Part shown: one piece after another, positions 15,663 to 26,093 of the stretch | Layout: each line of letters begins with the position of its first letter | Numbering within the stretch: the first letter of the stretch is position 1 | Source of the DNA: Lentilactobacillus rapi DSM 19907 = JCM 15042 | Lineage (GTDB): Bacteria > Bacillota > Bacilli > Lactobacillales > Lactobacillaceae | Assembly: GCF_001436255.1 (NCBI RefSeq) | Contig: NZ_AZEI01000076.1 | Span: 434,001-498,000 of the forward strand | Direction: 5' to 3' | Length of the DNA: 64,000 nt | Notes under the pieces: model-generated | Told to the model about the DNA's origin: nothing | The model's input: only the letters and a program-made list of their open reading frames with translations | Databases searched by the model: none | Program-made: the position numbers and the translations under genes

Positions 15663-16256
15663 CTACTTGATCTTCTGAGTCAGGCCGGAGATCACAAAAT
15701 ACACATCATCAGCTTTTTTAGCCAACAACTGATTCACCAGCCCGTAAGTATCCCGGAGAATCCGCGACTCCTTGGAAGCTGGAACCAACCCCAGGCCAAC
15801 TTCATTGGTGACAATCGTCATCTCTTGATTGGTTCGGCGCAAAGAGTCAACCACTTTGGAAAATTCCTGCAAAATTGTGGTTTGAATGGACTCAATTTCG
15901 TCTTTGTTCATCCTGTCGATGTCTTCATCAACGTTGCCGGGAAAATCGTTGTACATTTTAGCAGCCAGATCAAAGAATAGGTTCGTCGTCATCATTGTTG
16001 CGTCGTCTAACAAATACTTTTGATAATCATTCATCAACACAAAAATACTGACGTCCTTGTAACGCTCCTCGGTTGTCCAATCTGCTGGGCGGCGCTGACG
16101 GTGCTTTTTAATTTTTAATTTCATCTCAGAATCTTGGTTCGTTCTGATGACACTGGTAGCGATGTAGCAAACCCCGTGCTCGTCAGCGTACATATCTTCG
16201 GCGACTTCAGATTTACCACTCTTGGCGCCACCCGTGATGAGTGTTAATTTTGCCAT
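15663..16256 (-). CDS. cobU: Adenosylcobinamide kinase/guanylyltransferase
   Basis: A 197-residue bifunctional enzyme that phosphorylates adenosylcobinamide and transfers GMP from GTP, activating the aminopropanol arm. The P-loop GGAKSGKS is at 9-16, the family motif HRQRRPADWTTEE at ~52-64 contains the guanylylated-His region, and VTNEVGLGLVPAS near 149-161 is the third CobU motif. Length is normal. It sits 5 bases after hemL. Its acceptor partner CobS is not encoded nearby. Confidence 0.95.
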   Translation of the reverse strand: MAKLTLITGGAKSGKSEVAEDMYADEHGVCYIATSVIRTNQDSEMKLKIKKHRQRRPADWTTEERYKDVSIFVLMNDYQKYLLDDATMMTTNLFFDLAAKMYNDFPGNVDEDIDRMNKDEIESIQTTILQEFSKVVDSLRRTNQEMTIVTNEVGLGLVPASKESRILRDTYGLVNQLLAKKADDVYFVISGLTQKIK

Positions 16257-16261
16257 GTTAA

Positions 16262-17554
16262 TTAACCTTTCAAAGCGGCATCAAATGCTTGATTAAATGC
16301 AGCGATCGTTTGATCAATTTCCTCGTCCGTGTGTTTGCTGGACATGAAATTAGTTTCATATTCAGATGGGGCGGTATAAACACCATTTTCCAACAACGCC
16401 CTAAAGAATTTCGCGAAGAAGTCCATATCACTCTTTTGGACATCGGCAAAGTTATTCACCGGTCCTTGGTTGAAGAAGTAGCTCCACATCGTTCCAACGT
16501 GATGAACAACCACTGGCACATGATGGGCCTTGGCAGCCTCTTCAATGCCTTTAGCCAATCGATCGACCTTGTAACTCATTTGCTCGTACATCTCTGGGGT
16601 CAACTGATTCAGGGTACTGATCCCGCCAGTCATTGCCAATGGATTTCCGGAAAGGGTTCCGGCATGATAAATCGGACCAGCCGGCGCAACCTGTTCCATA
16701 ATGTCGCGGCGACCGCCAAAGACACCAACCGGCAGTCCACCACCGACCACTTTACCAAGGGTCGTCATATCCGGCTTAATCCCATACAACTGTTGCGCAC
16801 CGTGATAGGCAGCTCGGAATCCTGACATGACCTCATCGAAAATCAGAATTGAGCCATATTGTTGAGTGAGATCCCGTAACGTTTGCAAGAAGGCCTTGGT
16901 CCCCGGAATGACGCCCATGTTACCAGCAACCGGTTCCACAATGATGCAGGCAATTTCATCGCCGTGTTTGGCAAAAATCTGCTTGATCGTATCGACGTCG
17001 TTATAGGGCGAAGTCAATGTGTCATAAGCTAAAGATTTGGGAACGCCAGGTGAGGTGTTGATATCAAACGTTGCAACGCCGGAACCGGCATCAACCAGTA
17101 AGGAATCACTATGACCATGGTAATTGCCGATAAACTTAACGATCTTATCGCGTTTAGTCACTCCCCGAGCAACTCTGATTGCGCTCATCGTGGCTTCAGT
17201 CCCAGAAGAAACCATTCGCATCATTTCCATCGAGGGAACGATGGACTGGATCTTCTTAGCAAGTTCAGTTTCCAATTCAGTTGGGGCCCCGTAGCTGGTA
17301 CCATTTGAAACGGCAGCTTGTAAGTCACTCACTACTTTAGGATCAGCATGGCCCAAAATAAGTGGTCCCCACGACAAAACGTAGTCGATGTATTCATTAC
17401 CATCAATGTCATAAATATGTGAACCAGCGCCTTTTTTGATGAACAAAGGATCTCCACCAACGTTCTTAAAAGCCCGAACAGGACTGTTAACGCCGCCCGG
17501 GAAATAATTGCTGGCTTCTTTAAATGCTTGCTTAGATTTTTCAATTGACCTCAA
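16262..17554 (-). CDS. hemL: Glutamate-1-semialdehyde 2,1-aminomutase
   Basis: A 430-residue PLP enzyme that makes 5-aminolevulinate from glutamate-1-semialdehyde. It shows [19 protein letters not shown] near the start, [16 protein letters not shown] (~115-130), [11 protein letters not shown] (~236-246), and the PLP lysine in [14 protein letters not shown] (~269). The start is TTG 17554, 10 bases after GGAGGT; the upstream gene hemB ends 2 bases before. It forms the C5 tetrapyrrole route with hemA and hemB. Confidence 0.97.
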   Translation of the reverse strand: MRSIEKSKQAFKEASNYFPGGVNSPVRAFKNVGGDPLFIKKGAGSHIYDIDGNEYIDYVLSWGPLILGHADPKVVSDLQAAVSNGTSYGAPTELETELAKKIQSIVPSMEMMRMVSSGTEATMSAIRVARGVTKRDKIVKFIGNYHGHSDSLLVDAGSGVATFDINTSPGVPKSLAYDTLTSPYNDVDTIKQIFAKHGDEIACIIVEPVAGNMGVIPGTKAFLQTLRDLTQQYGSILIFDEVMSGFRAAYHGAQQLYGIKPDMTTLGKVVGGGLPVGVFGGRRDIMEQVAPAGPIYHAGTLSGNPLAMTGGISTLNQLTPEMYEQMSYKVDRLAKGIEEAAKAHHVPVVVHHVGTMWSYFFNQGPVNNFADVQKSDMDFFAKFFRALLENGVYTAPSEYETNFMSSKHTDEEIDQTIAAFNQAFDAALKG

Positions 17555-17556
17555 GT

Positions 17557-18540
17557 TTAAAATACCTCCCCTTTATTCATGCGATCAGCAACGTCTTTGG
17601 CGAAGTAAGTAATAATCAGATCGGCGCCTGCCCGCTTCATGCCAACTAACGTTTCGCGAACAATTTGGTCTTCGTTGATCCAGCCGTTTTGGGAAGCTGC
17701 TTTGATCATGGCATATTCACCAGAAACGTTGTAAGCAACTAATGGTAAATCAAACCGATCGCGAACTTCTCTCATCACATCCAAGAAGGCCATTGACGGC
17801 TTAACCATCAAGAAATCTGCTCCCTCTTTTACATCACTGGCTGACTCTCGCAGCGCATCCAATCGATTAGCAGGATCCATTTGGTAGCCTTTGCGATCAC
17901 CGAATTCTGGCGCACTGTTAGCTGCATCCCTGAATGGACCATAAAAACTGGAAGCATATTTGACTGAGTATGACATGATTGGTAAATTCTTGAAGTCGTT
18001 CTCATCGAGGCCTTGACGGATTGCGGCTACGTAGCCATCCATCGCATTGGACGGGGCAATAATGTCAGCACCTGCTTTGGCCTGACTAACAGCGGTCTTC
18101 ACGATGTAGGTTAAAGATTCATCGTTTAAAACAACGCCATCCTTAACGACCCCACAATGGCCGGTAGAAGTATATTCACACAAACAGGTGTCAGCAATCA
18201 CAATCAAATCAGGATAAGCCTTTTTAATCTTACGAATGGCTTGCTGAACGATGCCATCATCTTCCCAAGCGGAAGTCCCAACTTCATCTTTATGATCAGG
18301 CAACCCAAATAAAATAATGGCTTTGATGCCCTTATCGACAATTGCCTTAATCTCATCCAGAATTGAATCCAGACTAAATTGGTACACCCCGGGCATGGAT
18401 GGAATCTCTTTTCGATCCTTGATATTGGCATCCACAAACACTGGCATAATCAAATCATCCTTAAGCAAATGAGTCTCGCGAACGAGATCCCTCATTGCTG
18501 GACTTGTACGTAAACGACGATGACGATCAAAAGTTACCAA
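17557..18540 (-). CDS. hemB: Delta-aminolevulinic acid dehydratase (porphobilinogen synthase)
   Basis: A 327-residue enzyme that condenses two 5-aminolevulinate molecules into porphobilinogen. The zinc ligands are visible in [13 protein letters not shown] (~117-129), marking a zinc-dependent enzyme. The two Schiff-base lysines lie in [16 protein letters not shown] (~193) and [12 protein letters not shown] (~246). It starts at TTG 18540 after GGAGC. It lies between hemC and hemL in the operon with short gaps. Confidence 0.97.
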   Translation of the reverse strand: MVTFDRHRRLRTSPAMRDLVRETHLLKDDLIMPVFVDANIKDRKEIPSMPGVYQFSLDSILDEIKAIVDKGIKAIILFGLPDHKDEVGTSAWEDDGIVQQAIRKIKKAYPDLIVIADTCLCEYTSTGHCGVVKDGVVLNDESLTYIVKTAVSQAKAGADIIAPSNAMDGYVAAIRQGLDENDFKNLPIMSYSVKYASSFYGPFRDAANSAPEFGDRKGYQMDPANRLDALRESASDVKEGADFLMVKPSMAFLDVMREVRDRFDLPLVAYNVSGEYAMIKAASQNGWINEDQIVRETLVGMKRAGADLIITYFAKDVADRMNKGEVF

Positions 18541-18567
18541 AATAATTGCTCCCTTTCAAATTGATGT

Positions 18568-19479
18568 TTATTGAATAATTTTTAATGCACCCTCAGAAAT
18601 TAAATCATCGGCAATTTGTTCACCAAAGTGCTCAACGGATTTCTGATGGGCTTGTTTCTTGAATAAGTGTTGGCCATCAATTGAGGCCACCAGACCCTCG
18701 AAGACATATTCATTGGCCTGCTTGGATGCAAAGCTGCCAATTGGAAAGTTACAACTACCACCCAATTCACCGAGGAAATTCCGCTCGATTGTCACACAGT
18801 CACGAGTTTCTTGGTCGTTAATGGCATCCAAAACGGCAAGGGTATCAGAATCATCTTCCCGACATTCAACTGCAATAGCCCCCTGACCAGCAGCCGGAAT
18901 AATCACGTCCTTTAGTGGAAGCTGAGTGTATTTTGACAGATCAACCCCGAGCCGCTTCAAGCCGGAAACCGCAAGGACAACCCCAAACAGCTTGTCGGTT
19001 GCAATTTTCTTAATCCGAGTCTCAACGTTGCCCCGAATTGGCACAATTTTTAAATCCGGCCGGGCGTTTAACAATTGGCCCTGGCGCCTCGAGCTGTTAG
19101 TCCCAATCCTGGCCCCTTGGGGGATCTCAGAAAAGTCGCTGATCTGGTGGGGGGTAATCAGACAATCATAGGGCGAGGCCCGTTTGAGGACAGCGCCAAT
19201 CACCAGCCCATCAGAAAGCTTTGGGGTAACATCTTTGAGGCTATGCACCGCAAAATCAATTGTGTGATCATAGAGTTCTTGCTCAATTTCTTTGACGAAG
19301 ACGCCCTTACCACCGATTTTTTGCAGGCTATCCTTTAAATTACGATCGCCCTGGGTCGTAATCGTTTTGATCTCAAATCGGATATCAGGAAACTTCTTTG
19401 CCAGCAAATCGACCACAATTTTGGTTTGAACAACAGCCAATTTACTACCCCTGGTACCGACTACTTTTACTTTTTCCAT
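18568..19479 (-). CDS. hemC: Hydroxymethylbilane synthase (porphobilinogen deaminase)
   Basis: A 303-residue enzyme that polymerises four porphobilinogens into hydroxymethylbilane. It opens VVGTRGSKLAVVQTKIV. The region DFAVHSLKDVTPKLSDGLVIGAVL (~77-100) holds the catalytic Asp, GARIGTNSSRRQGQLL (~121-136) binds the cofactor, and LGELGGSCNFPIGSFA (~235-250) holds the cysteine that carries the dipyrromethane cofactor. ATG 19479 follows GAGGACG. Normal length. Confidence 0.97.
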   Translation of the reverse strand: MEKVKVVGTRGSKLAVVQTKIVVDLLAKKFPDIRFEIKTITTQGDRNLKDSLQKIGGKGVFVKEIEQELYDHTIDFAVHSLKDVTPKLSDGLVIGAVLKRASPYDCLITPHQISDFSEIPQGARIGTNSSRRQGQLLNARPDLKIVPIRGNVETRIKKIATDKLFGVVLAVSGLKRLGVDLSKYTQLPLKDVIIPAAGQGAIAVECREDDSDTLAVLDAINDQETRDCVTIERNFLGELGGSCNFPIGSFASKQANEYVFEGLVASIDGQHLFKKQAHQKSVEHFGEQIADDLISEGALKIIQ

Positions 19480-19491
19480 GTCAATCCGTCC

Positions 19492-20754
19492 TCATTTCAT
19501 ATCTTCCTTGGGCAGGCCAAATATGTCACAGAAGAACTCAAGGTCAAAATTGGCATCGTCCTTGACAGACAACTCCTTTACCTGCTTAATTGGTCCCTTA
19601 ATCATTTGGTTGATAATGCTCTTCATGTGTTTGCGAATCACTTTTTGCTCATGTTCGTCCAGATCAGGCAATTTATGCATCAAGCTATCGTAAACGTTGC
19701 TTTCAACTGTCAGTGCTGACTTTCGAAGGTCTCGAATGACGGGGACCACGTGAAGCTGTTTTTGCCAAATATAGAAGTCGGTCACCTCTTGAGGGATCTC
19801 ACGCCCAGTCTTAGCCAACATCCGATCCCGCAGTTCGTGATTATCATCGAGGATTTCGTGCAAGCCATCAATGTCAAAGTAATCAAACGATGGCTTCGAA
19901 GAGACAACCTTGACGTTTCGAGGAACCCCCAGATCGACCAAGATTTTAAGGGAGCCGCTATCCTGTGAGTCAATCGTTAAAATAGGCTGTTTGCTGGAAA
20001 CGGCGGTTGCGACCGCATCCACCTTGGTGACAACTTCAGGCAATTCATCAAATTGAACCGCCTCAACGGTATCACCGAGTGCATCAGCAGCTGCTTCGGC
20101 CTTGCTGTCAGTCCGATTCAGGATATAGATATGATCGAATCCCATGGTACTGGCGTTCTTCAACAAATGTGAGCCAACGTCTCCCAAACCGACAACGGCC
20201 AACTTGTTCCCCTTGACCGTTCCCAAGTGAGTCTTAATTTGATGGAGCCCCGCTTGATGAGACGTCAGTGATAATTCACTGGTTGGATATTTGGTATGCA
20301 TTCGTTTTGAAAACGAGATGACCTGATTAAACAGATGCTTGAAAATAACTCCCGTTGTGCCATTGTCTTCTGCATTAAAAAATGCTTGTTTAACCTGCCC
20401 TAAAATTTGTGGTTCGCCCATGATCAATGAATCCAATCCGACGGCCACTTCAAAGAGATGCTTAACGGCATTCTCTTTGATACCAATATTAACCCAATTA
20501 TTGATCTGCTCCAACGGAATATTAAACCAACGGGCTAAAAATCGTTTCAAGTAATATCGACCGGTATGAACCTGATCGACGACCGCATAAATTTCCGTCC
20601 GGTTACACGTCGATAGAATGACGTTTTCAAGGACACTTTTTTCTTGGTTAAGTTTGGAATTGGCTTCAGCGAGTTCTTCCTTGGAGAAAACGACTTTTTC
20701 CCGGATATCGATTGGGACAGAGTTGACGTCAATCCCGACATAAATAATGAACAA
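19492..20754 (-). CDS. hemA: Glutamyl-tRNA reductase
   Basis: A 420-residue NADPH enzyme that reduces glutamyl-tRNA to glutamate-1-semialdehyde, the first step of the C5 pathway. The catalytic cysteine is in ILSTCNRTEIYAVV (~50), and GEPQILGQVKQAFFNA (~115), SLTSHQAGLHQIK, and the Rossmann motif VVGLGDVGSHLL (~185-196) follow. The start is TTG 20754; GAAGG lies 11 bases upstream. The gene overlaps nothing but follows sirC by 8 bases. Confidence 0.95.
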   Translation of the reverse strand: MFIIYVGIDVNSVPIDIREKVVFSKEELAEANSKLNQEKSVLENVILSTCNRTEIYAVVDQVHTGRYYLKRFLARWFNIPLEQINNWVNIGIKENAVKHLFEVAVGLDSLIMGEPQILGQVKQAFFNAEDNGTTGVIFKHLFNQVISFSKRMHTKYPTSELSLTSHQAGLHQIKTHLGTVKGNKLAVVGLGDVGSHLLKNASTMGFDHIYILNRTDSKAEAAADALGDTVEAVQFDELPEVVTKVDAVATAVSSKQPILTIDSQDSGSLKILVDLGVPRNVKVVSSKPSFDYFDIDGLHEILDDNHELRDRMLAKTGREIPQEVTDFYIWQKQLHVVPVIRDLRKSALTVESNVYDSLMHKLPDLDEHEQKVIRKHMKSIINQMIKGPIKQVKELSVKDDANFDLEFFCDIFGLPKEDMK

Positions 20755-20762
20755 TTTTGAGT

Positions 20763-21221
20763 TTACCTTCTTTCATCTGGGTACTGAGATTTGAGCCAAG
20801 TCAGCATCTTTGCCTTGAGTTGCTTGGACGCGCTCGGAGAAGCACCATAAGTTGAAATTGTGATCATAAAGTCGTCAGCGTTAATTTGGGCGACGTTATA
20901 AAAATCAGAGTTGTGCTTGTTGCTGGTGTTGTTCACTAACTGAAATGGTTTTGCTTCCTGTTTAATCCGCTGGTTCACTTCAAAATCATCGGTACAGGCA
21001 AACACGAGATCCATTTGTTTAAGATAATCAGCTGCGTAACGGCTGTTAATCCAATGAATGCTGTCCGCGTCAATCTTGTCATTTAACTCGGGACTCACAA
21101 CCGTCACATCAGCGCCCACCGCCAGCAATCCTTTAATCTTTCGGGCAGCCACGTTACCACCGCCGACAACGCCGACTTTTTTATCTGACAAATCCAATAG
21201 AATTGGATAAGGTTTTTGCAT
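20763..21221 (-). CDS. Precorrin-2 / cobalt-precorrin-2 pathway dehydrogenase (SirC/CysG N-domain)
   Basis: A 152-residue NAD-dependent dehydrogenase that oxidises precorrin-2 to sirohydrochlorin, the substrate for CbiK. The nucleotide-binding motif VGVVGGGNVAARKIKGLLAVGADVTVV is at ~16-42 (glycines 20-22), and LVNNTSNKHNSDFYNVAQI (~95-113) is the conserved second region, ending with ISTYGASPSASKQLK. It is the short single-domain form without the methyltransferase or chelatase part. It lies between cbiP and hemA. Confidence 0.92.
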   Translation of the reverse strand: MQKPYPILLDLSDKKVGVVGGGNVAARKIKGLLAVGADVTVVSPELNDKIDADSIHWINSRYAADYLKQMDLVFACTDDFEVNQRIKQEAKPFQLVNNTSNKHNSDFYNVAQINADDFMITISTYGASPSASKQLKAKMLTWLKSQYPDERR

Positions 21222-21235
21222 TTCTCATCCCTTCT

Positions 21236-22747
21236 TTACTCATGATTCTCAGAAGCCGCCAAGATCTCATCGATCCGTTTCATATCAACGTGCTCCTTGA
21301 AAACATTGGCCAACTTGTCATACTGATTCTCCTTGTATGTGTTGAACTGGCGCTCAACGGCTTTGCCCAGCGGTTTCAATCCTTTCTTCTCTCTCACTGA
21401 ATTCAAGAATTGCCGGGTCCAATCGATATTGTCAAACAATCCATGGAGATAAGTACCAAAGACGCTGCCGTCTTGATTAACTGCCCCATCGTCTCGATCA
21501 GTCGGTTTGCCATTATTTGAAATGATTCGGGAAAACGGGCGCATTTGCGGTCCCAAAGTTGTTGTCCCCATATGAATCTCGTAACCGGTTAAGAGTTGAC
21601 CATCATGCTTGGCTTCAGCTTGGGTTGTCGTCTTAACTTCATTAAAGACCGTGTCGGTATCCAATAGGCCCAGACCCGTCTGAGACTTTAGATCAGATTC
21701 AACTGACTCGGGATCTCGCAACTGATTGCCAAGTAATTGATAGCCCCCGCAGATACCAACGATTTGACTGCCATTTTCGGCGGCTTCCTTAATCGCCATA
21801 TCCAGGTGCTTTCCACGCAGGAACACCATGTCTTCATTGGTATTTTTACTACCAGGAATGATTAACACATCTGGCGTCCCAACTTGATCAGCGTGACGCA
21901 CATAGCGGACTGATACGTCCGGTTGTATTTCCAGGCTGTGGAAATCGGTAAAGTTGGAAATCTTTGATAAAGTGATCACGGCAATATCAATATCCTTCGT
22001 GGTATCTCGGGTCTGGCGTTTGCTTTGCAGTGAAACGCTGTCTTCGTCGTCCAAATCAATGTCGGTCATTGGCAGCACGCCGATGACTGGAACACCGGTC
22101 AATTTTTCAATCATTTGATTACCAGATACCAACAGCGACTCATCGCCGCGAAACTTATTGATGATAATGCCCTTGATCCGTTTCTGATCTTCTTTTGGCA
22201 ATAATTTGATCGTACCGTAAATGGTTGCGTACACGCCACCCCGGTCAATATCGGCAACTAAAATTACTGGGGCATCGGCCATCTTGGCCATTCCCATATT
22301 AACGATATCGTTATCACTCAGATTAATTTCGGTTGGACTGCCGGCTCCTTCAAGCACGACAACATCGTTTTCTGCGGCCAACGAGTTAAAAATATTGGTG
22401 ACTTTGGTTCGGAGCTTGGGCTTATAGTTTTGATATTCAGCGGCGCCCATGTTCCCGGTCACTTTGCCCATAAAAACGATCTGGGCATCCGAATCAGTTG
22501 ATGGTTTCAAGAGGATCGGATTCATCCGCACGTCGGGGGCAACTCCGGCGGCTTCGGCTTGAAAGACCTGGGCACGGCCCATTTCCTTACCGTCTGCAGT
22601 AATAAACGAATTAAGTGCCATATTTTGAGATTTAAACGGCGCCACTTTTTTGCCCCGCTGCTTTAAGATGCGACATAAAGCAGTCACTGCCCAACTCTTT
22701 CCGGAATCAGAAGTTGTTCCTACAAACATAATCCGTTCAGCACTCAT
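21236..22747 (-). CDS. cbiP: Cobyric acid synthase
   Basis: A 503-residue glutamine amidotransferase that amidates four side chains (b, d, e, g) of adenosylcobyrinate a,c-diamide. The N-terminal ATP domain begins IMFVGTTSDSGKSWAVTALCR with PFKSQNMALNS, and VVLEGAGSPTEINL lies at ~140. The C-terminal domain has the nucleophile cysteine in GICGGYQLLG (~330) and the histidine in GTYLHGLFDN (~428). ATG 22747 overlaps the cbiO stop by 4 bases, so the two are translationally coupled. Confidence 0.97.
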   Translation of the reverse strand: MSAERIMFVGTTSDSGKSWAVTALCRILKQRGKKVAPFKSQNMALNSFITADGKEMGRAQVFQAEAAGVAPDVRMNPILLKPSTDSDAQIVFMGKVTGNMGAAEYQNYKPKLRTKVTNIFNSLAAENDVVVLEGAGSPTEINLSDNDIVNMGMAKMADAPVILVADIDRGGVYATIYGTIKLLPKEDQKRIKGIIINKFRGDESLLVSGNQMIEKLTGVPVIGVLPMTDIDLDDEDSVSLQSKRQTRDTTKDIDIAVITLSKISNFTDFHSLEIQPDVSVRYVRHADQVGTPDVLIIPGSKNTNEDMVFLRGKHLDMAIKEAAENGSQIVGICGGYQLLGNQLRDPESVESDLKSQTGLGLLDTDTVFNEVKTTTQAEAKHDGQLLTGYEIHMGTTTLGPQMRPFSRIISNNGKPTDRDDGAVNQDGSVFGTYLHGLFDNIDWTRQFLNSVREKKGLKPLGKAVERQFNTYKENQYDKLANVFKEHVDMKRIDEILAASENHE

Positions 22748-23571
22748 TGTTGCTCACGACCTTTCAGTTCAGACTCTTGTTGATTGAATAAATCTTGTTG
22801 ATCAGCGTATAACGGCAAATGAAGTTTTTGATGAATTTTGACTAACCAAGGTTGCTCTAGCTTACAGTCATTCAGCAATTGTTCATCTAAGAAGACATCC
22901 TTTTTACGCCCAGACTTAACGATTTGACCGTTATTAAGAATGAAGAAATGATCACAAATTTCATACATAAAGTCCATGTCATGACTGGAAACGATGATCT
23001 TTTGTCCGTTGGCAACCAACTGTTTCATGAGGGCCAGCATTCGCCGCTTACCATCTGGATCTAAGCCAGCGGTGGGTTCATCCAATAACAGCCATTCGGA
23101 TCTCAGGACCAGGATGCCGGCAATGGCAACCCGTTTCTTTTGACCCCCGCTTAAATATTGAATTGGCTTATTGCGGATGCTTTCGATATCTAATTCTTTT
23201 AACACCCGGTCAACTCTGGCATCAATTTCTGCTTGCGGTAATTTGAGATTATGAAGCGCAAAGGCAATATCATCCTGGACAATCGAGTAGAAAATTTGCT
23301 GATCAGAATTCTGAAAAACAATGCCAACTTTTTTGCGCAGTTCATTTAAAGCGCGCTTACCATACTTAATCGGCACACCATCAACGAAGATTTCACCTTG
23401 CGATGGTTTCAGCATCCCCACTAAATTCAAAAATAATGTTGATTTTCCAGAGCCATTTGGGCCAATGATGCCGACAATATTTTCATTGTCCTCCCCCAGC
23501 TTCAACGAAATGTTTTTCAAGGTTGGGCGATTCTTTTCATAAGCAAAGCTCACATTCTTTAATTCAATCAT
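22744..23571 (-). CDS. cbiO: Cobalt ECF transporter ATPase
   Basis: A 275-residue ABC ATPase that powers the CbiMNQO cobalt importer. Walker A is GPNGSGKST (~38-46), the Q-loop VFQNSDQQIFY (~84), the signature YLSGGQKKRVAIAG (~138-151), Walker B WLLLDEPTAGLD (~157-168) and the switch histidine in IIVSSHDMDFMYE (~192). A 40-residue tail follows. It overlaps cbiQ by 8 bases and cbiP by 4. Confidence 0.96.
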   Translation of the reverse strand: MIELKNVSFAYEKNRPTLKNISLKLGEDNENIVGIIGPNGSGKSTLFLNLVGMLKPSQGEIFVDGVPIKYGKRALNELRKKVGIVFQNSDQQIFYSIVQDDIAFALHNLKLPQAEIDARVDRVLKELDIESIRNKPIQYLSGGQKKRVAIAGILVLRSEWLLLDEPTAGLDPDGKRRMLALMKQLVANGQKIIVSSHDMDFMYEICDHFFILNNGQIVKSGRKKDVFLDEQLLNDCKLEQPWLVKIHQKLHLPLYADQQDLFNQQESELKGREQQ

Positions 23572-24265
23572 TTTGAGACCTGCTCTTTCCTACCTTAAAT
23601 TCACCATCGTAAAGTTTGGCGTCCAACGCATGGGTCATCGCTTCATAGTTCACCATAATTTGTTCAAACAGCATCTTGACTAAAATTGACAGCGAATGAA
23701 GCGATGTCCAAATATTACGATAACCAAACCGCAGCTTCTGAGCCCGGTGAATTTCTTCGAACGAATCGATAAAGATGAAAATAAACCGATACATCAACAT
23801 CGTTTCCTCAATAATCAAATTGGATAAATGTAGTGATACCAGCAAATCTAATATCTGTCGAAACGGGGTTGTTAAGGCAAACCAATAGGTACTAACAACC
23901 GCAGCCAATACCTGAACGCCTAATAATAATCCTTTTGGCAACATCGCCTGCGAGACACCAAAGTAGTTACCAAACAAATGAATTGGAAAATACAATTGAG
24001 CTTTTGATGCCGACATTGTAAACACAATCCCAATAATGCTTAACAATAAGAAAGGTAAAATGACGTAGAACCACTTTAAATACCGGTGCAGCGAAACCTT
24101 GGTGACAAATATCGTGTCCGCCGCCACCGCCACAATTAGGATGGCTTTCAACCAAACGATTGGCTGAAAAGCAATCACCATACACATTAGCCAAACTAGG
24201 CCTTTAATCTTAGGCGACCAATTAACGATTCGGTTAGTATACGCATATTTGTCGATAACCAGCAT
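23564..24265 (-). CDS. cbiQ: Cobalt ECF transporter transmembrane component
   Basis: A 233-residue membrane protein with about five hydrophobic segments, the EcfT-like coupling subunit of the cobalt importer. The coupling helix region ETMLMYRFIFIFIDSFEEIHRAQKLRFGY (~150-180) contains the conserved charged motif that contacts CbiO. ATG 24265 follows AGGAGG. It lies 30 bases after cbiN. Confidence 0.93.
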   Translation of the reverse strand: MLVIDKYAYTNRIVNWSPKIKGLVWLMCMVIAFQPIVWLKAILIVAVAADTIFVTKVSLHRYLKWFYVILPFLLLSIIGIVFTMSASKAQLYFPIHLFGNYFGVSQAMLPKGLLLGVQVLAAVVSTYWFALTTPFRQILDLLVSLHLSNLIIEETMLMYRFIFIFIDSFEEIHRAQKLRFGYRNIWTSLHSLSILVKMLFEQIMVNYEAMTHALDAKLYDGEFKVGKSRSQND

Positions 24266-24295
24266 TTTAATCAGCCTCCTATCAAATGATCAGCA

Positions 24296-24619
24296 TTACT
24301 TCTTACCATTTTTTTGTTCTTCAATCTGTTTCAAGGCTTTTTTCTTACCCCGGGCACTCCCAATGATATAGGCAATAATCCCGGTTCCTAAACTACCTTG
24401 GACGGTAAATAATAGACTTTCAATTTCGGCTGAAGGTGGTGTCCATAAAGGATGCGCCCAAACTTTATAACTGGGGTCGAATTTTTTGATTTGTTCGGTT
24501 CCTTGATCATCACTACCGGTAAAGCTGCCACCCTTAGCATAGAAGAATGGCACAATGATTAAGATCAACACGGCTCCTAACAAGAGTAAATTCTGTTTGG
24601 TCTTTGATTTGGTTTTCAT
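24296..24619 (-). CDS. cbiN: Cobalt transporter auxiliary subunit
   Basis: A 107-residue protein with two membrane helices ([21 protein letters not shown] and [27 protein letters not shown]) joined by an extracellular loop containing [20 protein letters not shown], the typical CbiN loop inserted into CbiM during cobalt loading. It overlaps cbiM by 4 bases (ATGA). Confidence 0.95.
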   Translation of the reverse strand: MKTKSKTKQNLLLLGAVLILIIVPFFYAKGGSFTGSDDQGTEQIKKFDPSYKVWAHPLWTPPSAEIESLLFTVQGSLGTGIIAYIIGSARGKKKALKQIEEQKNGKK

Positions 24620-25368
24620 CCTAGGCTGGCCTCCTTCCAGAGGTTGTTGCTGATCACCAGGTTATAAACGATCACTGTCAAGAATCCTTCGGCAATGGCC
24701 AGTGGAATTTGGGTCACCGCATAAATTCCCAGGAACTTAATCACGGCCCCAAGCACCCCACCATTTGGATCAGGGAAGACAACGGCTAACTGGAATGAAG
24801 TGGTGACATAAGTCGACCAATCAGCCAACATTGCACATAGGAATAACGATACTGATCGGTTTACTTTGAAAGCTCGACAAATTTTATAAACCGCAAAACC
24901 AACGAATGGGCCGACAACCGTCATCGAGAAATTATTGGCACCCAAAGTCGTTAGGCCGCCGTGAGCCAACAATAAAGCTTGAAATAATAGCACAATCACC
25001 CCGAGCACTGACATGACACCGGGACCAAACATCACTGTTCCAAGACCAACGCCGGTCGGGTGGGAACACGAACCGGTTACTGAAGGTATCTTGAGCGATG
25101 ATAAGACGAAGACAAACGCCCCACACAAAGCCAGCATCACTTTGGCATTCTGGGTAGAGGATTTCACAATTTTATTCATCCGATAAAGGCCATACACGAA
25201 GAATGGCGCCGAAACGGCAAACCAGAAAATACACCATTTTGGTGGCAGCATCCCTTCCATGATGTGCATTGCGTTGGCATTAGTCGGATACAATAAATAA
25301 GCAACAAACGAGAAACTACTCAACGCAATCGATGTGACGGCCAAATTTCGCTTGGTGGAATGATCCAT
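24616..25368 (-). CDS. cbiM: Cobalt ECF transporter substrate-binding membrane subunit
   Basis: A 250-residue membrane protein. The mature N-terminus [12 protein letters not shown], whose Met-His binds Co2+, is preceded by a ~30-residue hydrophobic leader ([21 protein letters not shown]) that is probably removed. Later parts include [22 protein letters not shown] with the second conserved histidine and [17 protein letters not shown]. Start ATG 25368 is chosen over a TTG at 25386 because AAGGAGG lies 8 bases before it. Couples with CbiN, CbiQ and CbiO. Confidence 0.96.
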   Translation of the reverse strand: MDHSTKRNLAVTSIALSSFSFVAYLLYPTNANAMHIMEGMLPPKWCIFWFAVSAPFFVYGLYRMNKIVKSSTQNAKVMLALCGAFVFVLSSLKIPSVTGSCSHPTGVGLGTVMFGPGVMSVLGVIVLLFQALLLAHGGLTTLGANNFSMTVVGPFVGFAVYKICRAFKVNRSVSLFLCAMLADWSTYVTTSFQLAVVFPDPNGGVLGAVIKFLGIYAVTQIPLAIAEGFLTVIVYNLVISNNLWKEASLG

Positions 25369-25382
25369 GACCTTTTCCTCCT

Positions 25383-26084
25383 TCAAAACCTAAGTTGCTT
25401 CTTAATCAATACCGTTGAGAAATACGGAACTTTTTCTGAGACATCCATTTCTGAAAGTTTGCGGGTCTTTTCACTCTCAAGGGACGCGTCAGTTACTAAC
25501 AAAGCGTTACCCAAAAGTTCCCTATCGCTCAATAGTTTATAAATCGCTTCAAATTTGGTAGAAACTTTCATCAAGATGACGTTATCGTTGACATCAAGGG
25601 CTTGACTGATTTTATCCAATGACGCCGTGGCCGGAATCACCTCCAAAGATTCGTCATCAATCGTTAACGGGATCGAAACTTCGGCGGCAATCTGACTGTA
25701 TGATGAAATCCCGGCGATGGTCTTAATCGGCACATCGTCTCTCACGATGTCGGCAAGGTAGCTATAAGTACTGTAAACGGATGGGTCGCCGAGAGTGATA
25801 AACCCAACATCGTTGCCTGCTTTGACATCTTGAACAATTTCAGCCGCAATTTCATTCCAACTCTGCTGTTTTTCTTCTAAATTGTGAGTCATTGGAAAAT
25901 GCCGCCGTTTAATTGTTAACGAGTCTGTAAAGTATGGCGTTGCGATCTGTTCCGCAACACTCAAGGCGCTTTTATGAGCCTTTGGCGTGTACAAAATATC
26001 TAACTGTTCGATTGTTTTGACAGCTTTAACCGTCATTAATTCACTATTTCCCGGCCCAACGCCGATTCCATAAAACGTTCCCAT
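25383..26084 (-). CDS. cbiL: Cobalt-precorrin-2 C20-methyltransferase
   Basis: A 233-residue SAM-dependent methyltransferase of the tetrapyrrole methylase family, acting at C20 of the cobalt-isobacteriochlorin. It begins [20 protein letters not shown], the SAM loop typical of the family, with [19 protein letters not shown] (~92-110) and [19 protein letters not shown] (~120-138). Length is normal. ATG 26084 follows AGGAGGAG; the stop overlaps the leader region before cbiM. Confidence 0.94.
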   Translation of the reverse strand: MGTFYGIGVGPGNSELMTVKAVKTIEQLDILYTPKAHKSALSVAEQIATPYFTDSLTIKRRHFPMTHNLEEKQQSWNEIAAEIVQDVKAGNDVGFITLGDPSVYSTYSYLADIVRDDVPIKTIAGISSYSQIAAEVSIPLTIDDESLEVIPATASLDKISQALDVNDNVILMKVSTKFEAIYKLLSDRELLGNALLVTDASLESEKTRKLSEMDVSEKVPYFSTVLIKKQLRF

Positions 26085-26093
26085 AAGCTCCTC

